Assembly: GCA_903916135.1 (NCBI GenBank)
Contig: CAIWVT010000233.1
Coordinates: 1 to 19,181 of the forward strand
Direction: 5' to 3'
Length of the DNA stretch: 19,181 bases
Origin: an uncultured bacterium
Lineage (GTDB): Bacteria; Bacteroidota; Bacteroidia; Bacteroidales; CAIWKO01
Shown: piece by piece, positions 7,686 through 16,140 of the stretch
Layout: every line of letters begins with the position of its first letter
Position numbering within the stretch: the first letter of the stretch is position 1
Position numbers and translations under genes: made by a program
Notes under the pieces: generated by a model
What the model was told of the DNA's origin: nothing
The model's database searches: none
What the model saw: only the letters and a program-made list of their open reading frames with translations

Positions 7686-8936
7686 CTAATTTCCCGTCCT
7701 TATTGCCACCACAGGATCAAGCTTGGAAGCAATAAAAGCAGGTATAAAACCTGAAATCAATCCAATGGTTGCAGAAACAAATATGCCCAGCATGATATTG
7801 CCCGAGGTCAGTGTAAGCTGCATATCAAAAGCTGCCGAAACAGCCAAGGTCCCCAAATATACCAAAAGCAAGCCAAGCAAACCTCCAATCAAACTCAATA
7901 TAACAGCTTCGAATAAGAACTCGAATAATATGAAATAGTTTTTTGCGCCCAATGATTTTTGAATTCCGATTATATTGGTTCGCTCTCTGACGGATACAAA
8001 CATAATATTTGCGATTCCAAACCCGCCCACCAATAATGAGAACCCACCAATTATCCATCCGGCTATGGTCATTACGGAGAAGATGCCTTCAAATCCTTTT
8101 GTCAATATATCGGTTTCATTTATAGCAAAATCATCGTCGGCTCCGGGTTTTAACTTCCTAACAGAGCGCATCACACCGGTGAGTTCGTCTTTCACTTCGG
8201 CATTGGAGAAAAAGGGACGCGCTTTGACAATTAGCGTGGGCTGATATCCTTCATAACGAACATCAATAATATTCCGAGCAAAATTTATCGGCATCAGCAC
8301 TTGTTCATCAGGTCCGTTGCCAAACATGTCTTTGCCTTCCTTTTTAAAAACACCAATAACCTCAAGGTTTCTGCCAAAGACTTTAATCTGTCCGCCAATT
8401 GGATCTATATTTGGAAACAAGTATTCGGCTACTGTGCTGCCAATGATTGCCACATTTTTGCCTCCAGCCGACTCAAGTGGTGTGAAATATCTGCCATTAC
8501 CAAGATTCACCGTCCACACCTTATAATAATCGTGAGAAACACAATCAACTTCGATATTATCAATACTTCGGTCTATATGCTTAATGGTCTTATAGGTAGA
8601 AATCATAAAAGCTGCCGACTCTATGCCATTGGCACGTTTCAACACTTCATTCATTTCAGTATATTTAGGTTCGGGGCGATTCATATATTTCCACCATGGA
8701 TAATCACCACCAAATGCCCAGGGCCATTTTTGTATAAAAAGCGTGTTATTTCCCAAGGATTCTATATTTTTTCGGATGGTCAGTTGCATTGAATCCACGA
8801 TGGTGAAAACCGTAATAACAGCAAAAATACCTATCGTAATACCCAACAAGGATAAAATGGTGCGCAATTTATTTACAATTATCGCCTGAAAGGCGAACAA
8901 ATAACTTTCTCGTAAGAGTCTTAAAAAGAGAAACAT
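7686..8936 (-). CDS. MacB/FtsX-type ABC transporter permease
   Basis: The 416-aa inner-membrane protein has the MacB-like architecture. An N-terminal helix at about 15-45 (NKLRTILSLLGITIGIFAVITVF) is followed by a periplasmic domain (MacB_PCD type) with the usual VAIIGSTVAEYLFPNIDPIGGQI and FEVIGVF-like segments. Three C-terminal FtsX helices include FVSVRERTNIIGIQKSLGA and end ASKLDPVVAIRTGN, both family hallmarks. Such permeases form tripartite efflux or lipoprotein and peptide export pumps with a separate ATPase in this short form. No ATP-binding or membrane-fusion gene is adjacent in the window, so partners must be encoded elsewhere. It is convergent with the broken MFS gene and diverges from hypE. 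Substrate unknown. Confidence 0.93.
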   Translation of the reverse strand: MFLFLRLLRESYLFAFQAIIVNKLRTILSLLGITIGIFAVITVFTIVDSMQLTIRKNIESLGNNTLFIQKWPWAFGGDYPWWKYMNRPEPKYTEMNEVLKRANGIESAAFMISTYKTIKHIDRSIDNIEVDCVSHDYYKVWTVNLGNGRYFTPLESAGGKNVAIIGSTVAEYLFPNIDPIGGQIKVFGRNLEVIGVFKKEGKDMFGNGPDEQVLMPINFARNIIDVRYEGYQPTLIVKARPFFSNAEVKDELTGVMRSVRKLKPGADDDFAINETDILTKGFEGIFSVMTIAGWIIGGFSLLVGGFGIANIMFVSVRERTNIIGIQKSLGAKNYFILFEFLFEAVILSLIGGLLGLLLVYLGTLAVSAAFDMQLTLTSGNIMLGIFVSATIGLISGFIPAFIASKLDPVVAIRTGN

Positions 8937-9031
8937 CTAATTTTTGTTTAATGAAATAATACTACTTTTCTATTATAATAACGTCATAAAAACCTATTAA
9001 AATTTAAGACCATAAAATTACACAATTAATC

Positions 9032-9075
9032 AATTAAAAATTGTTTTTCTACAGGAAATTAAAAATTGTTTTTCT
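9032..9075. repeat. Two-copy tandem direct repeat, 19-nt unit with 25-bp period
   Basis: AATTAAAAATTGTTTTTCT occurs at 9032-9050 and again, identically, at 9057-9075. It lies between divergent promoters and could be a pair of protein-binding sites, or a slippage duplication. Confidence 0.6.
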
Positions 9076-9148
9076 TTAGCAACGTACAAAACCAAATAAT
9101 ATTTATACGTTTATTAAAAAAAATTCTCGAAATGTGAATCTAACCTCT

Positions 9149-9156
9149 TATATTTG
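9149..9156 (+). promoter_or_regulatory. Candidate -7 box for hypE
   Basis: TATATTTG matches TAnnTTTG exactly, 88 bp before the hypE ATG. No TTG is seen at 17-23 bp upstream. If used, the hypE leader would be about 80 nt and contain the inverted repeat at 9173-9191. Confidence 0.4.
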
Positions 9157-9172
9157 CCGAAAAAATTAATTA

Positions 9173-9191
9173 AAAAACTTAAGAAGTTTTT
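9173..9191. repeat. Inverted repeat in the hypE leader
   Basis: AAAAACTT (9173-9180) and AAGTTTTT (9184-9191) are exact reverse complements around a 3-nt centre. It lies just downstream of the candidate hypE -7 box, a position suited to an operator or a weak leader hairpin. Confidence 0.4.
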
Positions 9192-9243
9192 GGATTTACA
9201 AGCCAAAACGTTTTAAACAGATTATTTAAAGATAAAATACCAC

Positions 9244-10260
9244 ATGAAAAACAAGACAATTCTTCTCGGACACGGCAGCGGAGGCAAACTGAGCCACGAA
9301 CTGGTTCAAAGCATCTTTTTTAAACATTTCGGCGAAAACGAAAAACATTTTCCAACGGATGCCACTTTGTTGGATTTGCCCGACACCCATATTGCCTATA
9401 CCACCGATTCCTATGTGGTTGACCCGATTTTCTTCCCGGGAGGCAACATCGGCAAGCTGGCGGTTTGCGGAACAGTCAATGATATTGCTGTTTCGGGTGC
9501 CACACCTTTATATTTGAGTTGTGGGTTTATTATTGAAGAAGGGTTTGCCTTCGAGCAATTAGAAGAAATTGTGAAAACGATGGCTGATGAAGCTCGCAAG
9601 GCTAACGTTAGTATCGTGGCTGGAGATACCAAAGTGGTGGATAAAGGCAAATGCGACAAAATATTTATCAATACCAGCGGCATCGGCGTGATAAATCAAA
9701 AACACAAACATATCAGTTATGGCGACAACATCCAACCCGGAGATAAAATTATCATCAATGGAAACATTGCAGAACATGGCGTAACCATCATTGGTTCGCG
9801 CAACAATATCAAATTTGCCGATGATTTGAAATCAGATTGTGCCAGCCTAAACATCTTGATAAAAGAAATTATGGAAGCTTCCGACTCCATTCGGTTTATG
9901 CGCGATGCCACCCGTGGAGGTATCGCCACCGTGCTGTGCGAACTCGTTGAAAACTGTAATTATGGAATTCAGATTGATGAAGATAAAATTCCGGTGAGCG
10001 AAAGCGTGCTGGGTTTGTGCGAAGTATTTGGTTTCGATCCTTTGTATATCGCCAATGAAGGAAAACTCGTTCTGATAGTGGCTCAAGAAGATGCCAACAA
10101 GGTGCTTGATGCAATGCACAAAAATAATTTAGGCAACAACGGTTGCATCATTGGCGAAGTAACCGCCGAAAATCCAAAAAGAGTAGTGCTAAAAACTCAA
10201 ATTGGAGGCAAACGCATTATTGACATGCTCACTGGCGAACAACTGCCTAGAATCTGTTGA
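9244..10260 (+). CDS. hypE: [NiFe]-hydrogenase maturation protein HypE
   Basis: HypE uses ATP to dehydrate the carbamoyl group that HypF loads onto its C-terminal cysteine, giving the thiocyanate from which cyanide passes to the HypC-HypD iron centre. The 338-aa protein ends LPRIC, with the essential terminal Cys338. It has the AIR-synthase/PurM-like ATP-binding fold: LGHGSGGKLS near the N-terminus, TDSYVVDPIFFPGGNIGKLAVCGTVNDIA (about 55-83), and MRDATRGGIATVL further on. Length matches E. coli HypE. hypF, which charges HypE, is not in the window, and hypD lies 3 kb upstream on the other strand. A hydrogenase must be encoded elsewhere if the pathway is used. Confidence 0.98.
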   Translation: MKNKTILLGHGSGGKLSHELVQSIFFKHFGENEKHFPTDATLLDLPDTHIAYTTDSYVVDPIFFPGGNIGKLAVCGTVNDIAVSGATPLYLSCGFIIEEGFAFEQLEEIVKTMADEARKANVSIVAGDTKVVDKGKCDKIFINTSGIGVINQKHKHISYGDNIQPGDKIIINGNIAEHGVTIIGSRNNIKFADDLKSDCASLNILIKEIMEASDSIRFMRDATRGGIATVLCELVENCNYGIQIDEDKIPVSESVLGLCEVFGFDPLYIANEGKLVLIVAQEDANKVLDAMHKNNLGNNGCIIGEVTAENPKRVVLKTQIGGKRIIDMLTGEQLPRIC

Positions 10261-10377
10261 TATTCATCACATAAAGGCATATTATAATATCAAGACAAAC
10301 ATACGTGCCGACACTTCTTTGAGAATAGTTACCCGTTATATCAAAAAAAATGCGTTATTTTGTTCAAAATTTTAGCA

Positions 10378-11133
10378 ATGCTCGGCAATCGCAAGTATAT
10401 TATTTTCTTTTTGATTTATAAAAATCTGCAGCTTAAATACAAACATTCTGCCTTGGGATTTCTGTGGAGTTTGCTACATCCTTTTTTGTACCTACTGATT
10501 TTTTTGACAATTTTCTCCCATGCCTTTCCATCTATTCAAAATTATCCGCTCTATGTGTTGAGCGGATTAGTATTTTGGATTTATTTTTCGGGAGGCACCA
10601 GCGCGCTATGTCTGGTATTTATCAAAAATGCCTTTCTAATAAAATCCTTCAATATTCCCAAAACATTTTATCCCCTAACTGAATTGGGTGGCGAACTGAT
10701 TAGCTTCCTTTTGGGTTTGATTCCTTTCATGGTAATTATGTATTTTATGGGACTGCACATCACCCTCAATCTTCTGTATCTCATTCCGGTAATCCTGTTA
10801 TTTTCCATTTTTATTTTCTCTGTTGGACTTATATTGGGTTCGCTCAATGTGTTCTTTAGAGATGTCGGCATACTCTGGAACACCATCAACCCCGCCATGT
10901 TCTATCTGTCGCCTATCGCATATCCTGCCAATATGGTTCCCGAACGATTCAAATTTATTGTCCAATACAATCCTTTATATCACTTCCTTAAAATAATCCG
11001 AAACGTGTTCTACGATGGCACAGCCCCTTCTTTGCATTATATGGTAAACTGTCTTGTCATTACCACTGTAACTGCGCTCATTGCATTTTTGATTTACAGG
11101 AAAATTCGCAACGGATTCATCTCAAACTTATAA
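10378..11133 (+). CDS. ABC-2 type polysaccharide/polyol-phosphate export permease (Wzm-like)
   Basis: About 251 aa from the ATG at 10378; a TTG at 10360 would add six residues, and I prefer the ATG because the family normally begins close to the amphipathic segment that follows. The start of the conserved domain, NLQLKYKHSALGFLWSLLHPFLYLLIF, is the classic ABC-2 permease signature for KpsM, Wzm and TagG proteins. Around six membrane helices follow, with the family motif DVGILWNTINPAMFYLSPIAYP and the late YNPLYHFLKIIR. It forms the channel that exports lipid-linked glycan across the inner membrane together with the ATPase encoded 4 bp downstream. It follows hypE by 117 bp with no clear promoter. 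The Wzx-like flippase at 1-972 belongs to a different, flippase-dependent route, so two glycan systems may coexist. Confidence 0.93.
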   Translation: MLGNRKYIIFFLIYKNLQLKYKHSALGFLWSLLHPFLYLLIFLTIFSHAFPSIQNYPLYVLSGLVFWIYFSGGTSALCLVFIKNAFLIKSFNIPKTFYPLTELGGELISFLLGLIPFMVIMYFMGLHITLNLLYLIPVILLFSIFIFSVGLILGSLNVFFRDVGILWNTINPAMFYLSPIAYPANMVPERFKFIVQYNPLYHFLKIIRNVFYDGTAPSLHYMVNCLVITTVTALIAFLIYRKIRNGFISNL

Positions 11134-11137
11134 ACAA

Positions 11138-11875
11138 ATGGAATCTGTAATCAAACTTCACAACGTTTCCGTAAGCTATCTGCAAAGCAGAAAAGGAATA
11201 CATTCCCTAAAAGACTTCATTTTAAAAGCATCCTTTATTGCTCCTTTTCAGAAACATCGTGTCTTGCATCATATTGATTTAGATATAAAAAAGGGCGATT
11301 CCGTTGGCATTTTAGGTCCCAATGGCAGCGGCAAAAGCACACTATTGCGAACCATAGCAGGCATCATTCATCCCGAAGAAGGCACCCTCCAAACCCATGT
11401 CCGCATCTCCCCCCTACTTGCACTTGGAGCCGGAATCGAACTCGAACTTTCGGGCTACGAAAACATGCGCATTGCCTTGGCACTGTCGGGCAACTATAGC
11501 AAAGCAACCCGCACAGAAATGATGGAAAAAGTCAGCGACTTTGCCGAATTAACCAATGAACAACTGCGCATGCCAACCAAAATGTATTCCACAGGTATGC
11601 TCGCGCGACTTTCCTTTAGCAGTGTGATGACCGCTAACCCCGAACTTTTGATGATTGACGAAGTGCTTGCCGTGGGCGATAGAGGCTTTCAGAAAAAATG
11701 TATGAACCGCATACACGAAATCATTGAAAATGGTGCCACGCTGCTTTTTGTCTCTCACAGTCCGGGTGAAGTAGAAGAAATATGCAAAAGAGGCATCTGC
11801 CTCAAAGATGGAAAAAAGATATTTGACGGAACCTCCACCAAAGCTGCCGTTGTGTATAATAAATTATTTGATTAA
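11138..11875 (+). CDS. ABC transporter ATP-binding protein for polysaccharide export (Wzt/KpsT/TagH-like)
   Basis: The 245-aa ATPase has Walker A GPNGSGKST at 60-68, the ABC signature YSTGMLARLSFS at 150-161 (the YSxGM form typical of the Wzt/TagH subfamily), Walker B ELLMIDEVLAVGD at 169-181, and the switch histidine H207 in FVSHSP. It ends soon after the nucleotide-binding domain, so it lacks the C-terminal carbohydrate-recognition domain of O-antigen Wzt proteins such as E. coli O9a. It therefore resembles KpsT or TagH, or relies on another protein for chain recognition. It starts 4 bp after the permease stop and forms a two-gene transport operon with it. Immediately downstream begins the repeat-rich accessory region. 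Confidence 0.95.
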   Translation: MESVIKLHNVSVSYLQSRKGIHSLKDFILKASFIAPFQKHRVLHHIDLDIKKGDSVGILGPNGSGKSTLLRTIAGIIHPEEGTLQTHVRISPLLALGAGIELELSGYENMRIALALSGNYSKATRTEMMEKVSDFAELTNEQLRMPTKMYSTGMLARLSFSSVMTANPELLMIDEVLAVGDRGFQKKCMNRIHEIIENGATLLFVSHSPGEVEEICKRGICLKDGKKIFDGTSTKAAVVYNKLFD

Positions 11876-11884
11876 AGCAGCCTC

Positions 11885-12235
11885 CGCCAACAAACTATTC
11901 ATCAAGAACCCTCCGTGCCCCTCCGTGTTTTTCCTCCGTCCCCTCTGTAGTAAAAAAACCCTCCGTGCACCTCCGTGTTGCCCTCTGTTTCCTCTGTGTT
12001 AAAAAAAACCACATAAATAATTGTTTTCCTTGTGTAATGCCATTGTCCTGTCCCTCACCTGTCTCGAACTGTAAGTCGGGAGGTCGGGAGCCTTCTGTGT
12101 TAAAAAAACCTCTGTGCACCTCCGTGTTGCCCTCTGTTTCCTCTGTGTTAAAAAAAACCCTCCGTCCCCTCTGTGTTAAAAACAACCCTCCGTGCATCTC
12201 CTTTTTCCCTCTGTGAATCTCCGTGTAACAACAAC
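11885..12235. repeat. Low-complexity 'CTCCGTG/CTCTGTG' repeat region
   Basis: About 350 bp is built from irregular reiterations of CTCCGTG, CTCTGTG and TTAAAAAAA. A 46-nt block is perfectly repeated at 11965-12010 and 12114-12159. A different piece at about 12048-12090, ending AAGTCGGGAGGTCGGGAG, recurs at 16945-16995. Both strands give open frames rich in Thr-Glu-Glu or Pro-Leu-Cys, but these are artefacts of the repeat. Similar sequence is, from memory, common between genes in diverse bacteria and often misannotated as protein. Here it separates the transporter operon from the METGH gene. Function unknown. Confidence 0.85.
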
Positions 12236-12264
12236 AAAAAAAATTTATTTTAATCAAAAAACGC

Positions 12265-12291
12265 TTGGTATTGAAAAATTATTTAATTTTG
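12265..12291 (+). promoter_or_regulatory. Candidate promoter of the METGH gene
   Basis: TAATTTTG at 12284-12291 matches the -7 consensus TAnnTTTG. A TTG at 12265-12267 with 16-bp spacing is one short of the usual range. The box is 29 bp upstream of the ATG at 12320, and lies just after the end of the repeat region. Confidence 0.45.
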
Positions 12292-12319
12292 CTCTCTCAA
12301 ACCTTAAAATCTTAAAAAC

Positions 12320-13042
12320 ATGGAAACAGGTCATGTAGTAAATCACGGTAATTTAAATAAAGCAATTGCCATTGTAAAATCCATCGGCACTAGGTATCAA
12401 CCCAGCAATGCGGACATCCTCCTCGCAGCGCTAATCCTTCATTTTGCTGCCGAAAAAGCAATATTCAAAATAGTAAACGAAAAAGGTGCTATTTGGGTAA
12501 TCAAAATCAAAGCACGTCAAGTAATCTTTTTGCCTCTCGACAAAATCCTTACGCAAGTTTACAACTATGCAGCATCCACCAAGATATCAAAAAATGTCCT
12601 CGAAAACATTGCATCTGATATCAAAAAAATCAAAGGCATCCGTGCCGTTCCCAAACTAAAAACCGTCGAAGGACAACCCACCGACGAATCCGTCAATCAA
12701 ATCTCTGCCGCTCAAACCGGTATTGACCACACCATCAACAATCTCGACGCCCTCATTCAGATTCTCATTGCCGAACCCCTCTACGACCCCCAAGAAACCG
12801 AAATAACAACCGACACCTTAACCACCCTCCTCACCGACATCAACTCCATCAACGATGCCGTCGTAGATGTATTCCCCGCTTTCGACAATGCTCGCATCGA
12901 GCGCAACCGTCTTCTTTATGGCGTAGGTGGTGGCAAAGAACTCGCCGACCACGTAAAAAACTACATCCGTTCCCTCTTCGGTGGCGACAGCCCTCAATAC
13001 CATCAAATCGCCGCCCTCAAATTCACAAAACCTAAGATATAA
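12320..13042 (+). CDS. Uncharacterised Bacteroidota protein of the 'METGH' type
   Basis: The 240-aa protein has no recognised domain. It starts METGHVVNHGNLNKAI and ends FGGDSPQYHQIAALKFTK. I recall many Bacteroidota hypothetical proteins with the same N-terminal METGH...N and C-terminal SPQY..V..LKF pattern, often in several copies per genome, but cannot verify this here. It is predicted helical, apparently soluble, with no signal peptide or membrane segment. The centre is rich in Ile, Asn, Asp and Thr, the kind of composition seen in helical bundles. There are no cysteines and no visible catalytic motif. It stands alone between the CTCCGTG repeat region and the restriction-like operon. The second half uses C-ending codons heavily, unlike the AT-rich gene downstream. 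Function unknown. Confidence 0.85.
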   Translation: METGHVVNHGNLNKAIAIVKSIGTRYQPSNADILLAALILHFAAEKAIFKIVNEKGAIWVIKIKARQVIFLPLDKILTQVYNYAASTKISKNVLENIASDIKKIKGIRAVPKLKTVEGQPTDESVNQISAAQTGIDHTINNLDALIQILIAEPLYDPQETEITTDTLTTLLTDINSINDAVVDVFPAFDNARIERNRLLYGVGGGKELADHVKNYIRSLFGGDSPQYHQIAALKFTKPKI

Positions 13043-13209
13043 TCTGTCTAATGACATATTATTTACGCATAAATGATTTTTTATATTTACATCCAGCATT
13101 CTCACGTCTATAAGCACCGGTAGCAATAAACATGTTGATATTCATTTTTAAAACAAAGGAAAGCAAGATTTACATATTTGATGACTATATAATTTAAGAT
13201 AAAAATTGA

Positions 13210-13239
13210 TTTGGTATTATTGATTAATTTTTATCTTTA
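13210..13239 (+). promoter_or_regulatory. Candidate promoter of the methyltransferase-nuclease operon
   Basis: TTTG at 13210-13213 is followed after 18 bp by TATCTTTA at 13232-13239, one base off the -7 consensus TAnnTTTG. Spacing fits the 17-23 range. The leader to the ATG at 13249 would be very short. Confidence 0.45.
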
Positions 13240-13248
13240 CAAACTAAA

Positions 13249-16140
13249 ATGACTAATAAAAATTTTCATATCTACCTTACAAGTTTGGGATTTTCCAAAA
13301 TGGAAATTTCAAGTTCTCTATATGAGAATATTTTTAGTTATTCTCCTAATCCTAATGCACCTTCAGTAAAATATATTCATGTATCAACAGAAATAGATAT
13401 TTTTAATTATCATAAAAAATTATGGAATCAAAATTGTGATAGCGCTTTTATAGCGGTTGATGAAAAGAAGACTTATATAATTGATTTGAAAAAAAAGCCA
13501 GATTCCAAATCTATTTTGAAATCTTCTATTTATATCAAAACATTTGACTATGGTGTAAATTCAGATGGATATAAGAATATTGATATTGAAACTATATCCA
13601 AAAATTTTATTGATTCTACTTTTTTCTACGAATTTTTACAACAAAAACAACGGCATAAGCAAGAAGTAGATAAAGATTTGCTTATAAATCTTATTACATT
13701 ACGTAATGATTTAATAAATTATGACAATGAGCAAATAATACATCTGTTAATTTTAAGAAGCTTATTTGTAAAATATCTCGAAGATAGAGAAATCTTTCCT
13801 TCAAATTATCTTACAAATATCTTAGAAAGCAAATCTCCTAAAAGAATTATTGAAGCATTTGATGAAATTTGCAAAATTAATGGAGATGTTTTCGGTGTTA
13901 ATAAACTATCAGAAAATGAAATAAAGACGGAATATTTAGACAAACTATATTTGTTTTTTACAACTGATTACCAAAGTGGACAGGGAACATTGTTTCCTTA
14001 TCAGTTTGACAATATTCCTATTCAACTTATTAGTCATGTTTACGAAGCTTTCTTAAAAAACGACAAGAAAAAAGGGAAAGGTATCTATTATACTCCTTCA
14101 TTTGTCGTCAATTTTATGCTTTCACATAGTTTAAAAAAAATAGTAAAAGAACAACAGCATTTAACAGTTTTAGACCCTGCAGTGGGTTCAGGTGCTTTTT
14201 TAGTTGAAAGCTTTAAGATATTGCGAGATGCTTTGTCACAAAGATACGGTAGAAAATTACATTTCAACGAAAAGAAGGATATACTAATTAACCAACTCTG
14301 GGGTATTGATAATGATAGCGAAGCATTGCAAATCACTGCATTTAGCCTTTATCTTACACTCCTCGAAGACGAATCTTCTGAATTTATTCGTCATGAAATT
14401 GAACATTCAAATCCTATTCTTCCAAGTTTAATAGGGAGTTCATTGATGAATGCCAATACTATAATAGATAGTATTTTTGAAGACAAAAAATTTGATTTCA
14501 TTGTATCCAACCCACCATGGGGCTCTGTTTCAACTGAATTGACCAAAGAAAATATAGAGGAAAGAAAAGCTATTGATAATGCAAATGGTGAATATCCGGA
14601 ATATAAAAATGTTTCAGATTATGAACGTTCACAAGCTTTTTTGCGACGAGTAGCCCGTTGGCAAAAAGATGATACTCTTACAGTAATGATTGTTAAGAAT
14701 TCAATATTTCTTAATGATAAAGCTGAAGATTTCAGACGAGAATTTATTGATAAAAACAAGATAGACACATTCTTTGAGTTATCACATTACAATAAAATAC
14801 TGTTTAGAAAAAAGGTAATAGGAAAAATACATGGAACCGAACCTGTGGAAATTGGAGCAAGTGAACCATGTGTAATTGTTTTTTATAGACCTAACCGAAG
14901 CAATTTTGATTATAATATAAATTACATTTCTCCGAAGTTGACTAAACTTGGTGAACATTTTGAACTAATTCAATATTCATCCAATGAATCTTTTATTATC
15001 CACAAAAAAGAATTCTTGCAAAATGATAATCTTTGGAGGATATTAATAAATGGAGATTCTGAAACATATAAGTTGTTGCAGAAAATTGAAAGAAAAAAAG
15101 ATGAAAAATTTGTAATTATAAGTGGGCGTGGATTTGAACCAAAAAAAGAGAGCAAATTGTTTGGCACTCCAATTTGGAGAGATTTGTTAGATATTGATTG
15201 TTTTGATAGATATGTAATAAAAAAATTAAAAAAATATAATTGGAATCAAGAATTCAGAAATAAGCGTGATAGTATTTTTGAAACAGCTTCCATTGCAATA
15301 GCTAGAAGACCATTAAAGAGTGATGGAAAAAGATTAAGGGCTGTTTTTATTAATGACAATATTGTTTTTAAGGATAATATTGTTTTTGCTAAATTATTTT
15401 TCAATTCCAGCGTAGTTGAAAATTATAGCTTTTATGAAATACTTATTAATTCTTCTCTTATTGGATTCTACTTGACAAATGTCTCTTCGCAATGGGATAA
15501 AGGAGATCAAAAATGGGCTGCTCTTAGGACTAAGGATATCGCAAGATTGCCTTTTTATTATGTAACATTAACCGAAGCCTGTTTAACTGATTTGTTTATT
15601 CTTTTTAAAAAAAATATCGAAAAAAAACAAACCATATTACAAAATCAAATTGATAATATTATTTTCGATTTATATGAATTAACCGATTACGAAAAAGAGA
15701 TTATTAAAGAATTTTATCAGGTTAATGATGAACGTGCAAATGAAAAATTACAAATAGCACAACCCAACGATATTAAAGAATACTTCAATACTTTTAAAGA
15801 AACGTTTTCGCTTATATTATCTCCTAATTATTCAATAAATGCTTCATTTAATATTTCTAAAAATATTGGAGCTATTATAAAATTTTCAATTGAAGAAAAT
15901 ATTTTAGAAGAAGAAATAATTCCTGATGACACTCTACAAGTACTCCAATTTGTAAAAAACAAACAACTTACGGATACAGATAAACTATTAAGAGAAGAAA
16001 AAATTAAAATATACGAACCAACTCATTTCTATCTAATTAAAAGCAATCAATTTAAGGATTGGACAAAAAGACAAGCCTACAAGGATGCTAAAGAAGAAAT
16101 AGATTTACTTTTATCAAACTTGCCAGATAGAAATGAATAG
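13249..16140 (+). CDS. N6-adenine DNA methyltransferase of a restriction-modification-like system
   Basis: The 963-aa protein has a helical N-terminal region (about 140-285, including LLILRSLFVKYLEDREIFP and KGIYYTP at 277-283), then SAM motif I VLDPAVGSGAFL at 307-318 and catalytic motif IV NPPW at 421-424. This makes it an N6-adenine (gamma-class) methyltransferase. The last 500 residues probably hold target recognition, since the length far exceeds a plain methylase. The N-terminal segment AFIAVDEKKTYIIDLKKKPD (66-85) could be the vestige of a nuclease-like fold but lacks a complete motif. Its stop overlaps the start of a PD-(D/E)XK candidate by 8 bp. The gene is clearly more AT-rich than genes to its left, which suggests transfer. 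It could be a type II-like two-gene system or a solitary type IIG-like enzyme; no type I hsdR or BREX genes are present. Confidence 0.93.
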   Translation: MTNKNFHIYLTSLGFSKMEISSSLYENIFSYSPNPNAPSVKYIHVSTEIDIFNYHKKLWNQNCDSAFIAVDEKKTYIIDLKKKPDSKSILKSSIYIKTFDYGVNSDGYKNIDIETISKNFIDSTFFYEFLQQKQRHKQEVDKDLLINLITLRNDLINYDNEQIIHLLILRSLFVKYLEDREIFPSNYLTNILESKSPKRIIEAFDEICKINGDVFGVNKLSENEIKTEYLDKLYLFFTTDYQSGQGTLFPYQFDNIPIQLISHVYEAFLKNDKKKGKGIYYTPSFVVNFMLSHSLKKIVKEQQHLTVLDPAVGSGAFLVESFKILRDALSQRYGRKLHFNEKKDILINQLWGIDNDSEALQITAFSLYLTLLEDESSEFIRHEIEHSNPILPSLIGSSLMNANTIIDSIFEDKKFDFIVSNPPWGSVSTELTKENIEERKAIDNANGEYPEYKNVSDYERSQAFLRRVARWQKDDTLTVMIVKNSIFLNDKAEDFRREFIDKNKIDTFFELSHYNKILFRKKVIGKIHGTEPVEIGASEPCVIVFYRPNRSNFDYNINYISPKLTKLGEHFELIQYSSNESFIIHKKEFLQNDNLWRILINGDSETYKLLQKIERKKDEKFVIISGRGFEPKKESKLFGTPIWRDLLDIDCFDRYVIKKLKKYNWNQEFRNKRDSIFETASIAIARRPLKSDGKRLRAVFINDNIVFKDNIVFAKLFFNSSVVENYSFYEILINSSLIGFYLTNVSSQWDKGDQKWAALRTKDIARLPFYYVTLTEACLTDLFILFKKNIEKKQTILQNQIDNIIFDLYELTDYEKEIIKEFYQVNDERANEKLQIAQPNDIKEYFNTFKETFSLILSPNYSINASFNISKNIGAIIKFSIEENILEEEIIPDDTLQVLQFVKNKQLTDTDKLLREEKIKIYEPTHFYLIKSNQFKDWTKRQAYKDAKEEIDLLLSNLPDRNE

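Larger units (their letters stand above)
8937..9243. other. AT-rich divergent intergenic region between permease and hypE
   Basis: This 307-bp stretch has no credible gene. It holds a 25-bp-period direct repeat (9032-9075), a -7 box for hypE (9149-9156) and an inverted repeat (9173-9191), each listed separately. No clear -7 box is visible for the permease on the minus strand. Confidence 0.7.

Noticed and set aside
8301..8792. 163-codon plus-strand frame
   Set aside because: Antisense shadow of the MacB/FtsX-type permease.
10360..10377. TTG start adding six residues to the Wzm-like permease
   Set aside because: The ATG at 10378 is sufficient for the conserved domain; the TTG remains possible but nothing in the sequence favours it.
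11885..12235. Possible CRISPR array
   Set aside because: Repeat units vary in length and sequence, there are no uniform unique spacers, and no cas genes are present.
11895..12257. 120-codon minus-strand frame and 83-codon plus-strand frame (11965-12216) over the CTCCGTG tract
   Set aside because: Both translate the low-complexity repeat (Thr-Glu-Glu and His-Arg-Gly runs); they overlap on opposite strands and have no protein-like composition.
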